From the NCBI RefSeq assembly GCF_910592395.1, contig NC_088314.1, positions 9,302,001-9,362,000 on the forward strand: 60,000 bases of DNA, written 5' to 3'. The translations under genes were made by a program, and so were the position numbers. How positions within the stretch are numbered: the first letter of the stretch is position 1; every line of letters begins with the position of its first letter. The notes beneath the pieces are model-generated. The model saw only the letters and a program-made list of their open reading frames with translations, had not been told where the DNA came from and searched no databases. This document shows, piece after piece, positions 46,000 to 58,603 of this stretch. The stretch is from Lineus longissimus. Its lineage: Eukaryota > Nemertea > Pilidiophora > Heteronemertea > Lineidae.

Positions 46000-46205
46000 T
46001 GACGGAAAGCTAGAACATCTGTGAACACAGCACATGCATGCACAGGCTGTCACATTTGAAAAACCGAGGAGAGCAATAATTCACCCCCCAAGCATAGTTA
46101 AGGGGGACTGTTTAACTCTCCATGATGAATCACACCCCGAGAGACAGTTATGGAGAGCTGTTAGTGTTAGAGCTCTTGAAATACGTGCCTTGGCAGTGGT
46201 GTTAT

Positions 46206-46450
46206 CAGGGGCGGATCCAGGATATTTCGAAAGGGGGGGCGCACTTTGAGGGCGAAGCCCGAATTGCGAGCGCCGCAGGCCCCCCCCAGACCCCCGAAAA
46301 ATTTTTAAGATAAGACTCCATATATGCGATTTCCTGGCATCTGATCTTCAAATATTAAGCACCACTTTAATTTGGGCTACAATTTTTTTACACCTTGCCG
46401 GAATTAGGGGGGCGTGCGCCGGGTGCGCCCCCCCCTTGGATCCGCGCCTG
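46206..46450. mobile_element. 245-bp MITE with CAGGGGCGGATCCAGG-type ends
   Basis: Inverted ends CAGGGGCGGATCCAGG and (complement) CAGGCGCGGATCCAAGG, flanked by a direct GTTAT (46201-46205, 46451-46455). The interior is GC-rich near both ends. Confidence 0.75.
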
Positions 46451-47216
46451 GTTATGTACCAGATGACAGTCGTTCATCACCATAGCTCAAGCTGTGTGTT
46501 CATCCTCCAGTTGCATGTAGTATCATAGTTTCTAGTAACTGGATGTAACCCACCATTCCTATTCTATTAGCATGCACCCACCTTTGTAGAAACACCTCCA
46601 CATCACACTCACTGTGATATATTAGACAATGAATGAAACAAAGATTCGGCTGAACAAAAATAACTCAGATTGGTCAGAATCTTTATTAAAAAATCAAACC
46701 AAATAAATCTCTAAAATAACATAAATCTCAAGCCTTCTGGCTTCTTTTTGACACAAGAAGAATGATAATGTAAATGTAAGTAACTTCAAACCCTATTGAT
46801 TTACCCGACTCAGTGGTACTTCTATTTCTAAGACAAAATGAATCACTACCGCTACCTGACCTAAAAAGTTCTTTGCAAATTCCAGAACTTTTATTGTGTT
46901 ACATGTATTTCTAAGTACACTAGCCAATCATGGTCTAGATTGATAATTGCATGCTGCAAAGTTATTGATACAGGATGATTGACAAGCTCTGTTGCCCAAG
47001 CTTTGTTTTTCGGTGAGACTGTGTATCATGATTGTGGAGTTATCCTCTAGAAAGGCAAGTGCCTTTGGTATAAAGTTTTGTGTTCAATAATTGCTTTAAC
47101 AAATTTTAATTCTACTGCTTTTTTCATGAATGAAATGGGGATTCTATCTCCACTCTGCAGTGTACTGTAAATTTCTCAAATAAGCTTGAGTCTTTAATTT
47201 TTTGGGTTTTTTTCAG

Positions 47217-47271
47217 GTTAAACAGTCAAAAGTTATCAAAGAAAAGGCCAGACACTCTAATTTGATAAGAG
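47217..47271 (+). other. Possible 55-bp exon of unknown gene
   Basis: T-rich tract then CAG before it, and GTAAGT after it; open in the frame VKQSKVIKEKARHSNLIR. It could be a 5' exon of the downstream plus-strand gene or chance. Confidence 0.25.
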
Positions 47272-47359
47272 GTAAGTTATTGGTTTTTAGGTGTCCTAAA
47301 AGCGGTACTGGTGCGTTGTTGACAAGTCTTCTTATCATCCCTTTCTAAATTTGAGAACC

Positions 47360-47600
47360 ATTTGTCTGTTTGTTCCACTACTCCTCCCAGGTCTATGACC
47401 CGATCTTCACCAAACTTGATACTCGTATTACCACTGAGGGGTCGAAATATTGACCATTCTCCCATGTCTAGGGCCCGATCATCACCAAAAGTGGCAGACG
47501 TATACATGTAGGTTGACCCCAGGAAATCATTGGGGGGTTGAAATTCGCAAAGGTCAAGGTCATGCCTCATTTGGTCGAAGGTCAGCGAGTGCAAATTCAT
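47360..47600. repeat. Two diverged tandem copies of an about 85-bp repeat
   Basis: gacccgatcttcaccaaact and gcccgatcatcaccaaaagt mark the two copies; ggtcaaggtcat follows. It resembles common non-coding dispersed repeats rather than a gene. Confidence 0.5.
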
Positions 47601-48850
47601 GAACAATGGTTTAATGCTTTGAAAAAGGGGACGCCCTGTTTTCACTTTCAGTCGACCTGTATTTTGCCACCGAGAAATATACAACTAGGAACTCCATTCC
47701 TTTTACACCGGTGTTCACTATTAAGGTAGGGCTTCATACGTTATGTGTAGAACCCAATTTCACTTTGAATTATCAATAAAAGTCAACTTTAAGTACACAT
47801 TTTGTCAATGTTATCATGTTAGGATTTGGGGGAGGGGGTCAAACCCAATCCTAACATTGTACATGTTGTATGGACGATCCCTTCAATTCCAATTCCACTC
47901 CACTCTTATTCCCATTCAACTTTGTGCTTACCCAGACGTGTCCATCATCTAGTTATCAATAACTAGAATATTGAGGAGTCAAATCAATATGCTGAAAAAT
48001 CTATAGAATATTGATGAGTCTCACGTCAATCAATGCAGGTAATTAGCCTAATGGAGCAGGTACCAGGTAGGTATGAATTATAATGAGCAGTTTCTATCTG
48101 TAGAAATAGTCCAAGCAGTATGATGAAAGAGGCTCATTAAGTCAGATGTTGACCTCATCAAAAAATAGTTGTCCGCCTTTCCTGATTGTCAGTGCTTCAT
48201 GGTTAGTTATTGACTAACCTTTCGGAAAACGAGACAGTCACGATCATGTCAGTTTGTGAGTGTTATGTGAACACGCCCGGTCGTTGTTCTGGTAACCTGT
48301 TCATTACTGGTCAATGGTCCCATTTATACGGTCCGTGTTCACTGATTGAGACCTGTTCGGTTCGACATGCACCGTGTAAATGGGATTTTAACTAGCCCGA
48401 ACCGACCTGAACCGGACTTGCCAACTGCCGCAGTCTCGGGGCAGTTGTTTCTCTCAGTTAGAGGTGAATAAAGTAACAGAAATTAACAGGAAATGGGAGA
48501 ATAAATGGCGTTAGTACTTTAGGTACCTGAACAATTTACTGTTGCACTGATATTTGTTTTGCAACTTGGTTTCATTTTGGTATATTTCCACACTGTTGAC
48601 TCACAATCGCCCCATATGCTACTGAGAACTCCTTTTGACAATCTACCTGATAGTGATGACCATGCCCTTATGGTGGCAACAAAATGCAATTTCTCCTTAA
48701 TCCTCCAGCTTTCCAAAATTAAAGCCCACCAAGACATACTCTGTTTCAATCTCGACTCTCGGGAGAAGTTTTGGTTGTCATCCGATCTAGTTCCCATGAC
48801 CCATCAATGACATTTTGTAGTTAGTTATTTGTTACCAATCAAAAGCTCAA

Positions 48851-49174
48851 TCAGCGCCTCGGCAGACTTGCAGTCGCGGCAGACAACAATTTGACATCAG
48901 CCAAGGTGACCTGAAAAAAATCAGTAGAAAGTACCATCAAATAGTTTTGGTTGGCAGATAACTTTTGAACTGTACTCGTTCTTCTGCAAGACCTAAAAGA
49001 ATGAGCCCATCTCCCATGGGAGACTGTCTTACCAACAACTTATATAACTTGGCATACATTTGTATGACCTGTTCGGGCAACAATTGCCGTGAGTTTGGGC
49101 CAAATTTGACAAACATCTCTGACACCGAATTTTTGTCTAATATGATTCTCGACTTGCCTTCCATCGGGTGAAAA
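48851..49174 (-). CDS. Last two exons of an unrecognised minus-strand gene
   Basis: Exon 49033-49174 lies between a good acceptor (ccttttcag) and donor (GTAAGA), 47 full codons from FHPMEGKSRI to AKLYKLL, leaving in phase 0. Exon 48851-48910 follows a T-rich acceptor and reads VTLADVKLLSAATASLPRR then TGA in the same phase. Composition and splice sites look like real coding sequence, but I do not recognise the family. The first exon enters with one base completing a codon, so more exons lie to the right; an ATG-starting segment at 49634-49727 (31 codons, donor GTATCA) is a possible start exon but does not match phase directly. Confidence 0.45.
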
Positions 49175-50456
49175 CTGAAAAGGTAAAAAGTACATTATCT
49201 CGTTTATTAGTGTGTTGTTTTCAATATTATTTTTATGGTGGGTACTCCCAAGCAAGGTTACATCACATGTCGTACCGATTTTGATTTGACCTATACTATG
49301 TACATGTAGCATGTTTCTTAACAAGCATGAATTCCTAACCACAATCTAAACGGTGAGCACAATTGCCCCGGGCATTTTCATTTTGTTTTTGGCTCAGCTG
49401 ACTTTCGTCGCATAGCTATTCAAGTGGCATCTTTCCTTCCATCCATCCATCCATCCATACGTGGACACTTTGGGCATTTTGTTTCCATAAGGCCTAGGCA
49501 CTTTAAATCTGGGCAGTGTTAGGAAGAACATTAACCCATGTATTTCAGTGCCAGTCCCTTTGGCCCCTTGTTTTATATCGTCATCGTGGAGATTCACATT
49601 CAGTCATTGGCCAGTTGGACATAAAAATGATACCTAATCGTGCCTGAAATTGATCACTGTCGGATGCAGAGTGATTCCCGACCCTCCCTCTAATAACCGC
49701 ATCCTGCTTATTTACATCAGTAACCATGGCAACAGGTGATTAGTCGGGCGCCTTCAATTCTGCTTCAGTACTGGTTAGCTCTTCAAGGAAGTCACCCGGT
49801 CAAGAATGGCTCTCAGTACGGTGTTAGAAAAGTGGTGATTTATTTGTGACTGAAATACTGCAATAATTGTGATCAAGGATGACTCGATCCTGGATTAAGC
49901 AGCTCTGACTATCCACATTCAACTGTTCTCGTTCCTGGAGAAGGCTAAAGGTGAATAGTGGTGTCGAAATTAGAAGCCAATCATCATTCACTCAAATGAA
50001 TGTAGTCTGAGAACGATAGGCTTATGTAGGATTCAATCACATTGTCACTTTTTGCGATGGTGATCGTTCACTTTTAAGCGTGTTGATTTGTATTTAATTT
50101 TAACTCTTGGTGACCCCACTCCCTCAGTGACCTGTGAGTGATTTATTGCTTATTTGCGGATAATTCTGTGACAAATCGCAGTGACCGGTGACAGTCATCT
50201 CGGCCATTGTTGACGTCATGCCGTCATCCACATTCGACGTCACATAACGGCTCTGCACAGGTACCTGCATTTTAAATTGTTGGTTTCTGGAGGACTGTTG
50301 CTGGTGACCCTTTGGCAGGTACTATGCTCATAATCGGAGGTCGCCGTAATTTATAGCGCCCACTCCTCGCTTCGTTCAGAGGTCGGTTCATTTTCTACGG
50401 TATATCTGAGCCCTGGGAATTGGTGTTCTGATTTTTAAAATATCATAAAGTCTATA
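49175..50456. other. Mostly non-coding; possible start exon at 49634-49727
   Basis: A ccat tetranucleotide run lies near 49440. The segment ttttctacgg-tatctgagccc near 50392 recurs near 59050, so part of it is a dispersed repeat. Confidence 0.4.
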
Positions 50457-51023
50457 CAGGGTGGTCCAGAAAAACGCAAACAGATTCTTCCACTACCTGG
50501 GGGTTAAACCAATGATATCAGTGGATGATGAATCTTTCTAGGAGAGGAATGATACCAAGATCGCCCGATTTGGTTCAGTAGTTTTTGTTTTAGAGCCTAT
50601 TTTTTTAAGCACAGACAGGCTTCAATCGTCTACAGGAAAAATCGAACTGTGCCGGTAAATTGAATTTGGTAAGTAGGTGGATTAAATGTTAGGTACATGT
50701 AATAATACTGATATGAGATAATGTTGACAAGGTTCCTGATGACCATTTGCAACTAAGTAAAGGTCGTGTTAGCATGACCCAGCCTCAGTACACCATCGAG
50801 ATGTATGCAACCTACAACAGAAGCGTTCTGTTTTTCTGCATTGAACCTGGCCAAGGGACTTCAACCTTGCTTCACAAAACCGTCTCTACAACCAAAACTA
50901 CTGAACAGAATCAGTCGATCTTTGTATCATTCTTCTTCTAGAAAGCTTCCGCTTCCACTGGTATCAATAGTTTTAACCCCCTGGTAGTGGAAGTATCCGG
51001 TTACATTTTTCTGGACCACCCCG
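50457..51023. mobile_element. Tc1/mariner-like MITE, 567 bp
   Basis: Inverted ends of about 57 bp, CAGGGTGGTCCAGAAAAA and CGGGGTGGTCCAGAAAAA, continuing through cttccactacc and gggggttaaa, flanked by TA. The interior has no transposase. Confidence 0.75.
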
Positions 51024-51203
51024 TATAGTTTATCATTATCGTCGAGTTTCATAAGCTTGAATATTAGGTCAGTTGTTATATTCTTTTATATTCTTTGAAT
51101 ATTTGCCTAAATGTAATTTTTGGAACGCGTCAGTAATTTTAAAATTTTACTTTTGAATGAAAAAGACCCATTCACTCATAAATTATTGAATGGGTGCAAT
51201 CAG

Positions 51204-51437
51204 TCAATAGAAAAAAATGAAATAATGAAATAGTAAGTAATTTTTAATTGCAAATAATCGTGGAGCTAGGCCTGTTGAAATATTTAAAGCCATCGTCAAA
51301 TTTTTATCTTCTTGTCTGTCATTGCTGTCTGAAGAAGCATCATCTTCCCACTTGAGCATCGATTTTTCATCTCTGGGATTGTTTTGGTTTGCGAGTTGAA
51401 AATCTATGGATTCAAAATGTTTCAAGCGCAGCTAGGA
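51204..51437 (-). CDS. Unrecognised open frame after a plausible acceptor
   Basis: After ttttcctag the minus strand reads about 78 codons (LRLKHFESIDF ... WEDDASSDSNDRQEDKN ...) to a TGA, with no good donor before it. The charged composition looks coding, the hydrophobic tail does not. Could be a terminal exon or chance. Confidence 0.2.
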
Positions 51438-51647
51438 AAATTCTCAGTGTTGTCGTGTTTGTGGGGGACGCGAGTCCGGTTCAGCCACGTCTTCACGTCT
51501 GCTACTCCACAGTTATACAATTTTCAACCAGGACAGGTAGGGGGCGGCCATGTAGATTTAGCAGAATGAGCGGATTCTGTACAAAATATGATATAATTTC
51601 ATACAAAATGGAATTTATTGAATTCATTAAGTTTTAATTTGTTCGAT

Positions 51648-51722
51648 AGTTCAGTCGGTAGCAGTCCGCAGCGCTGTATTACCGTACCTCCTTCCGTCTT
51701 CGGAGTTCAGGCATGGCAACGA
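51648..51722 (+). other. tRNA-like sequence, probably a SINE head
   Basis: An A-box-like tagttcagtcggtagca and, about 50 bp on, a B-box-like gagttcaggc. No convincing cloverleaf, so not called as a tRNA gene. Confidence 0.3.
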
Positions 51723-51767
51723 TCATCGCGGCATATACTTGCTTTTCCAGGTGCTTGAAGCCCAGAA

Positions 51768-51860
51768 TCCGCTCATTCCGCTTATTCCACTCATTCCGCT
51801 TATTCCACTCATTCCGCTTATTCCACTCATTCCGCTTATTCCGCTCATTCCGCTGATTCT
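51768..51860 (+). repeat. 18-bp tandem repeat, about 5 units
   Basis: Unit attccgcttattccactc, with slightly varied copies at both ends. Confidence 0.85.
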
Positions 51861-52090
51861 ACATGGCCGTAGGGGGCATGATAAACAGGGGTAGGACTCA
51901 AGATAAATATCAATTTTCCCGCTCTTCCCGGTCCTTTTGCTTGGTAGCTAGCAGTGTTAACCACAGGCTATGAATCTCCCCAAAGTGTGTTTCCAAACTG
52001 ACTTCAAATGGCGTAGCCTGACCAGGCTTATACACCTGACTTGTCAGCCCGCTTCTGAATGAAAAGATGATGTTTCTTCGTTTAATACTG

Positions 52091-52891
52091 CAGTACAACC
52101 TCTCTATTGCAGACACCCATGGGACTGGGCCCAGGTGTCCGCAATAGGTGTCCGCAATAGAGAGGTTATGCCAAATCGTCCGATAGGTGGATTTGAAGTT
52201 CCCACCTTGCAGGTCTTGGTTTTCTCTGTGTCGACATCTAGCGTAGAACCTTTAAACCTGTTGGCTGATCGGTATTTGCTTGTGATGTTGCGTTGAATGA
52301 CGTGAGCTACTTTGGAACTCAAGAGAGTGAATAATCTCTCTAGTAAAAGGTGCCCCTTTTATTGCAAAATCTCCACGACATGTCATAATGTGTGAAAAAA
52401 CACCACAATTTCTGTCCATCAGCCACCTTTGATTAATAATTAATTTTTTCTAATTTCTCTACTAACGCATATTTGCCACAACACTGACAAAACCGCGTGG
52501 ATTTATGAGTGTCCGTTGACACAATACTCAATAGGCCTGTGTGATTAGTTGAAAAGATGACTAAACAAATGCCGCGGCTTAATTAGGATACAAAAACACA
52601 ATGCCATGGGGTAATTAAGTTGATTAATTACGCAAATATCACACCTGTTAGGCCCACTTGACTCTCCAAGCGCACGCGGGAAACCATTGTTTTTGCCTAC
52701 TGTCCGTAAGTGGGAGGGAATTGGACCAAAAATTGGCCATCGCCCTGTCTGCAATTCGGAGTAGAGAGGTGTCCGCCGTACAGAGGTTTTTGTTATTGGA
52801 AATGACTTAGAAAAAATCGGGACTGGCCGGACGTGTCCGTAATGTAGAGGTGTCCGCCTGGCAGAGGTGTCCGCTAAGGGAGGTTCTACTG
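52091..52891. mobile_element. pogo/Tigger-like non-autonomous element just upstream of ALAS exon
   Basis: Left end CAGTACAACCTCTCTATTGC, right end (complement) CAGTAGAACCTCCCTTAGCG, each followed by ggacacc-type subterminal motifs; gaggtgtccgc occurs three times near the right end. TA flanks the right end only. The element ends 35 bp before the ALAS coding exon begins. Confidence 0.65.
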
Positions 52892-52932
52892 TAATTTTTT
52901 CCTTGAATTTTTTGTTGTCATTTCAGACCACC

Positions 52933-55900
52933 ATGCAGGCATTAAAGTGTCCATACTTAACACGCATCCCAGCAGCGGCGATCAAGCAGAATGCGAACAG
53001 TATCCTGTCACGGGCAAACAAATGCCCAGTGATGAGCCATATGATGAAGTATGCTTCGTGCCTCTCTGATTCGCCAATGAAAGGTTTGTATTCACAGCTT
53101 GATTTTGATAGCGCCCATTTAAAAAAAGAAGTGATTTCTGGATTCCAAACGAAAGTATTATGAGCAAAACCTAAAAATTGTTCTTACAACTGAAGTCTTG
53201 AAATTTGTCTGTTATAGCTATTTATCATACCCTGACAAATTTACCTAAACAAGGTTCTTTTAAATTCTTCCAAAATCAAGGGAAGAGAACCAGGGTGGCC
53301 CTCCTTTATAATCTTGCGTGTATTTTGAAGAAAAAAGTGTGAAAATGCATGAAACAAATCTTGCATGGCCTAGTAGGGTGATCTACCCATGGGATTAAAT
53401 ATCTAGATAACACGGAAAAAAAATCTCGAAATTCATGGAAATATCCTGTCTGCGAAATTTGTTTGTTCCACAGTATAATTGATAAAATAAAAAAATGCAT
53501 GAGTGGCTGATCTGAGTATCCAGGTGCAGTGCTTTCAGGCCATAAAAAATCATTGAGTGTGATCTGTGACTAGGATCAGACATAGGTGCAGTTTTATTTA
53601 TGATCATATACCACAAATATCCCTATAAATGAAGATTAAAAAAGGCCAAGGTTTGTCATTTTTGATCTGAATTCTCTCATGACGTGAAAACGTCAAGGGT
53701 GATGTAACATTTTAGTTGACAACGTCACACCCTCACAAAATCTTTGTTTGCGACGTGGTTGAATTCGAACGTGATAATGCATCGAAGCCAAAGGACTACA
53801 CTGAAAATGATCTAAAAACGGGGCGATCGTCAACAGTCTGAGTCTGGATTGAACGAGATATTATGTTGGGCAATCGCATGCAATACAGATATTTTTATTA
53901 AACCTTTGTATTGCACTCTCTTGTCATGCGATATTAACTCTGCGCAGCTAAGAAGAGTTGGGGACTGTGTCTTCTTATAAAAGCTGGTCCCTGGTGCACT
54001 ATAGGCCAAATCAAATGGGTGAAGGTGCCTCCTAGTCCTGGCCTCGTTACCTCGACTTGCACCTAAATGACCTGTTTTGTTGGGGCGCCTCTTTTGCAAC
54101 TCAAATGCACTTCCCAGCAACATATTTCAAGAATGCGGTCTAAAAGGCTCATTTTAGTATTAAAGAAACTAAGAAAAAAATTTAAAATGGGCAAAAATGT
54201 ATCAATCAAATTGGCAGGTCAAAATTGCCTGTCAAATGACTATGTGTTAAATTTTGACTGACATATTCTTTTTGGGGAAATTTTTTATTTTGAACATTTT
54301 AATTTCATGGCCCAATTTCTGTCATGTTCTGGATCATCCTGGTGTAATCAGTGGTTTTAATTATACTTCGCCTCTCGATATTTCAAACCCCTGGTGAAAT
54401 CCATGCCTTCCTGTGGCGAGTTAATAGCAGCAGGAAAAAAAGTTGTGTTCCCGCTCTGTATTAAAACCGGGTTTCGCTCGAGCAACATGCACAGTGCCCT
54501 TCCCACGCAAAAATCATTATCAAAGCGATCTTAGAATAACAGTCTTCAAGTTAAATGAGAGTTTCTGAGTGGAAGCCTATTGTCAATATGATCTATCGTT
54601 GTTAACTTAGAGTACTGATCTGCACCAGACTTTTGAACAGGAATTAAGTTAAAGTAGGTAAATTTTTAACTTAACTTCAAAATGAGCAAATGAACAATTT
54701 TTGAATCAAAAGTTATGTTGCCTGTGTAAATTTCAGATGTCCCCCGAGATAGACGTGCACATAGTCCCAGCAGCTCTCCTATCAAGCTCAATAGGCAACA
54801 AACTTGGCAGAAATGTCTTGAGGACAAGCTTATCATTCCAAAAGCGCCTGGCATGTTGTATATCGTTTCTAAATCGTTTTTCATGAGCATAATTTTGTTG
54901 CCGTTATGTTCTGCTTGTTTAAATAATGCGACTGCAATCTTCAGTCTCAATTAAGTTTGGCTTGCTATGTTTGTCCGTTGCTGTTGTCAAAACACAAAAA
55001 ACAAAATATACTACTGGTATACGGTGTTGTCAACACAACGGTGGCAGGAGTGAAAGAAATGTTGCGACATGATGGTGATGTTCGCAATACATTGACCACT
55101 GCATTACTAGTTTGACAGCTGATTTCTAAATGGTCTTGAAAATTGTATCTTTCATGACATTGTATTAATTGAACTGGATCCTAAATTATTCTACTGATTT
55201 CAATTTGATCTTGGTTTTGAAAGTATTGGCAATAGAAAGTTTGGTCCACCGCACCAGCCAGTTCATTTTGCTGCAGCTTTTTCAATTTTTATGCTATTAA
55301 GATTGAGAAGGATGTTTACAGCATTCCATTGCAATGAATCACATATCACCAATGAATCACATATCGCCAAGTATATCGACCCGAATGATAGATATACATT
55401 TGAAATTGTAAAGCAATGGAATGTGTGGTCCACAGCATCAACAGTTTTGCTGCAATTTTTTTATGCTGTTGAGGAGGATGTTTACAGCATACCATTGTCT
55501 TCCATTAGAGTTTTAAAACTGTTGGCCACCCCATTCCAATTTTTCTCGAGAACTTATCATGAAGGCCTCCCTGAGTCATTAAGCCATCAGGCAATGCACC
55601 CTGATGACTCAAAAACCCTTCAAAATGCATTTTTAACTCTCTGCCTATAGCAGAGAGTTTATATGGTGGTATGGAATGACGTCTGTTAGTCTGTGAAGTC
55701 GTAAACATTGTGCCGGACCGAACAGCGCACCTCCATCATGTAGTTCCCCAGAGTGTTCACTTCACAAGTTCCACTGGCACTGGCGTATTTATTAACTGTA
55801 TTGCATGCTGAATATTAATAACTCTGAATCAGCGTCCATCTGTGTTACCCAGAATCTACGGACTTTCGAAAAATATAAATCTGAATATAAATCTTCGTAC

Positions 55901-58603
55901 CGCGTAGTAATTAAAAAATGCTATTTTTAGTTTCGCACATGTACATGCTTCACGATCGTTTCGGCCTCATGCCGTTGTAGCGTGGTCGTTTCGCCCTCAG
56001 AGATTTAGTTTCGCTCTAATGCCGTTGCAGCATGGTTGTTTCGTCCTCAGTAGATTTATTGTTTAGCCATGCAGGTTTGGTTGAATATGCCCAAGGAATA
56101 TGCCGTAAAGTTGGTAAAATGAAGATGAATTGATGTAACGACCAATGGTGTACGAATTTAAGGGAGAAACTGTAACCAAAATAGGGCCAAAAAGCATGTG
56201 TGAAAATGAAGATGAATTGATGTAACGACCAATGGTGTACGAATTTAAGGGAGAAACTGTTACCAAAATAGGGCCAAAAAGCATGTGTGAAACAACCCAG
56301 TTATCTTGTGTAGCGCCAGTTCGTAGGTCCATTTAGTCAATGTCCGCGATACTCGGAACATTTCGCATGAAAATAGTCTGTACAAAATATTCTTTATGCC
56401 TAGACTGTGCTTTTAATAAAATAGCCTTTATGTGTTGTTTTTGTTCGGATATTGTACTTTCGCCCGCCCAGAAAACTAGATTTTTGTGACCTGCTAAATC
56501 GTTGCAGCACTGAGTGCCAGCCGGACTATTTTCGATAGACATTTTCGATAAACATCTTCATCTTAGACTCATTTTGTGGTCATCACCTATCCCAAATGTA
56601 CATAAGTGCACGTACCTTCCTCAAAACCATGCCCCAAAAACTTCCTGTCAACATAGCAGGTACCCCCAGATATTAATTCGGCAGAGAGTTTGCTGGCAGT
56701 AGCCAGCTCTAGTTAAGTGCATGAAACAGAAAAAAATACCTGTAAAAAAGTATCAAAAAACTAAATTGGCATCCATGCAAAAGCCTGAAAAAACACTGGT
56801 CGGTCCAACTCATTCAAATGAAAAACCATGGAAACACTCACATCAAGCTCATGACCTGAAGATATTGGACGCAATCAACTTTCCACTTCTTTTGCCCTTG
56901 AAAAGACAAGAAGGGGTTTCTGCTATTTATTTTCTTGCAACCTTTGTCTATTTTTACAGATCCAGAAGAAGCTTCAAGTGCTTTGAAGAGGTGTCCTTTC
57001 ATTGTGAAGAAGGTTGAGACGTTTGAGAATGGCGATAAAAGTGATAAAGATGTAATCGACTTGGCTTCGAAAGCTGTGGTGGAAGGTAAAATCTCTTTAT
57101 CAATTTGGCGCTGTTAAATTGTCTGCCTTAAATTGTCCGCTTTGAATACTCTTCTTTCCAAGCCGACATACTTGACACTGCAGACAAACAAATTTTATTG
57201 TAGTGATAGTTGACAGTAATTTGCAATGAATGATAAAAAACCCGTTTGTCTGTTGGTAAAATTGCTTGACGCATCTACCTGCATAAAATGAAATAGACTT
57301 GATATTTATCAGTCTTCCCTGTGTGCATTGATCTGGTAGACAAAACCACAGACACCAAAATTTTACCTAAAGGTTCATTCTTATCCATGTTGTAGTCAGG
57401 CTGAGCACCAGGCCCCTTGGGCCTCTTGTTATTTTATTGCGCATGTCAGCTATTTCAACAGTCTTGTTAATTCTCTCGGTGTGTGGTATGGTCCTGTTGG
57501 ACGAGTGTCGTATCTATTAATATGAAGGTAGATTTCCATGCCTATTATTTTCAGAATTGAAGGAGAATAATATCGACCTTCCCAAGGACTGTCCTTTGTC
57601 TGCATCCAAACTTGACACCAAGTTGACGCTGTCTGATGCTGCATCTGAAGATAATAATACTTCGAGGTGTGAAGTAGGAGGTAATGATTACTTACAATTC
57701 AATCTCTCCAACGACAAGACATTCTTTCTGATGTTACATGGCTGATTTTAGGCGGATTGCAGACTTCTTGCTACATGCTAAAATCGATAGCTGGATTGGA
57801 AAGATTTCTCTCTCAACTTTCTGTGGATCTTTGAATTGTCAAAATTTGACCAGAAATAAGCATTATAAACTTGGAGGCACTTTTGTGCAAGAGAGTGTAA
57901 ACGAAATTATTTTTACAATAAAAGAATTTCGAGGCTTTTTGCCTTTGGTTAGCCTGTGATGTTTTCCTACCGTCTTTATGTTCAGGGTCAAATCCAGACA
58001 AGTGCGACCTTGTCAAGGTGCTGAAAGAGAAGTATGCGGTGCAGACGGAGCCGGCGCTGGAAAAGTTGTTCCAGCGGTCGAAGGATGAAAAGGCGGTGTT
58101 GTTGCATGAGGGGCCGTTGGAAGTCGATGAGGCTGAAAGGGGTAGTGGTATGTGTTATTGCATTTTCTGTCGCCCAACACAAACATCTAAGCAGCAAAGA
58201 CAAATAATTCTCTAACAGTTTCACAGTGACCTCTTGGCAATGATGTTGCCAAGATTATGGAAATTGCCTCTTTTGTGGTCAAGCTATTAATGGGTTGTCC
58301 AGATGGCACATGAATGATAAGAAAAAGCTTTCTGTTCAGATTTAGATGTGCAAACTCATCACAATTTTCATTTCCGTCCTTGTTATCAGAAAAGACTTTC
58401 TTCGATTACGATGGTTTCTTCGTCGATCGTATCGCTGCAAAGAAGAAGGACAACACTTATCGTGTCTTCAAGAAGGTCAGACGCCAGGCTAATAATTACC
58501 CCCATGCGAAGGAGTTCTCGGGGAACGAGAAGAGCGTCAAAGTCTGGTGCAGTAATGATTACATGGGCATGACTTTCCATCCAAGAGTTCAAGAAGCGGT
58601 TAT
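52933..58603 (+). CDS. ALAS: 5-aminolevulinate synthase, N-terminal 259 codons (gene continues beyond window)
   Basis: First enzyme of heme synthesis: glycine + succinyl-CoA to 5-aminolevulinate, PLP-dependent, mitochondrial matrix. Coding exons 52933-53083, 56960-57085, 57555-57680, 57986-58147, 58390-58603; the first four introns are all phase 1 and the last donor is phase 2. The start ATG has context ACCACCATG and lies six bases after a splice acceptor (52926), so an upstream non-coding exon exists that I could not place. The leader carries Cys-Pro dipeptides at residues 6, 31, 62 and 105 (KCPYL, KCPVM, RCPFI, DCPLS). Exon 5 enters the conserved fold: FFDYDGFF, NTYRVFKKVRR, VWCSNDYMGM, HPRVQEAVM. 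The PLP lysine and the rest of the catalytic domain are not in the window. Identity rests on exon 5 and the leader motifs and is strong. Confidence 0.94.
55272..55498 (+). repeat. Imperfect duplication of about 60 bp in ALAS intron 1
   Basis: ggatgtttacagcattccat and its flanks recur about 170 bp later as ggatgtttacagcataccat; between them gaatcacatatc occurs twice. Confidence 0.6.
56118..56293 (+). repeat. 87-bp direct duplication in ALAS intron 1
   Basis: Two adjacent copies starting aatgaagatgaattgatgta, with a single visible difference (gtaacc/gttacc). Confidence 0.9.

Larger units (their letters stand above)
53084..56959 (+). other. ALAS intron 1
   Basis: 3.9-kb phase-1 intron holding the 87-bp duplication, a dispersed repeat (54331-54389) and a TGACGT...TATAAAAG module (53690-53985). 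No other exon recognised. Confidence 0.7.

Noticed and set aside
47277-47684. Minus frame of 135 codons with two similar halves
   Set aside because: The halves are copies of a non-coding dispersed repeat; no motif.
51648-51722. tRNA gene
   Set aside because: Only box-like segments; the stems do not pair well enough. Kept as a SINE-head candidate.
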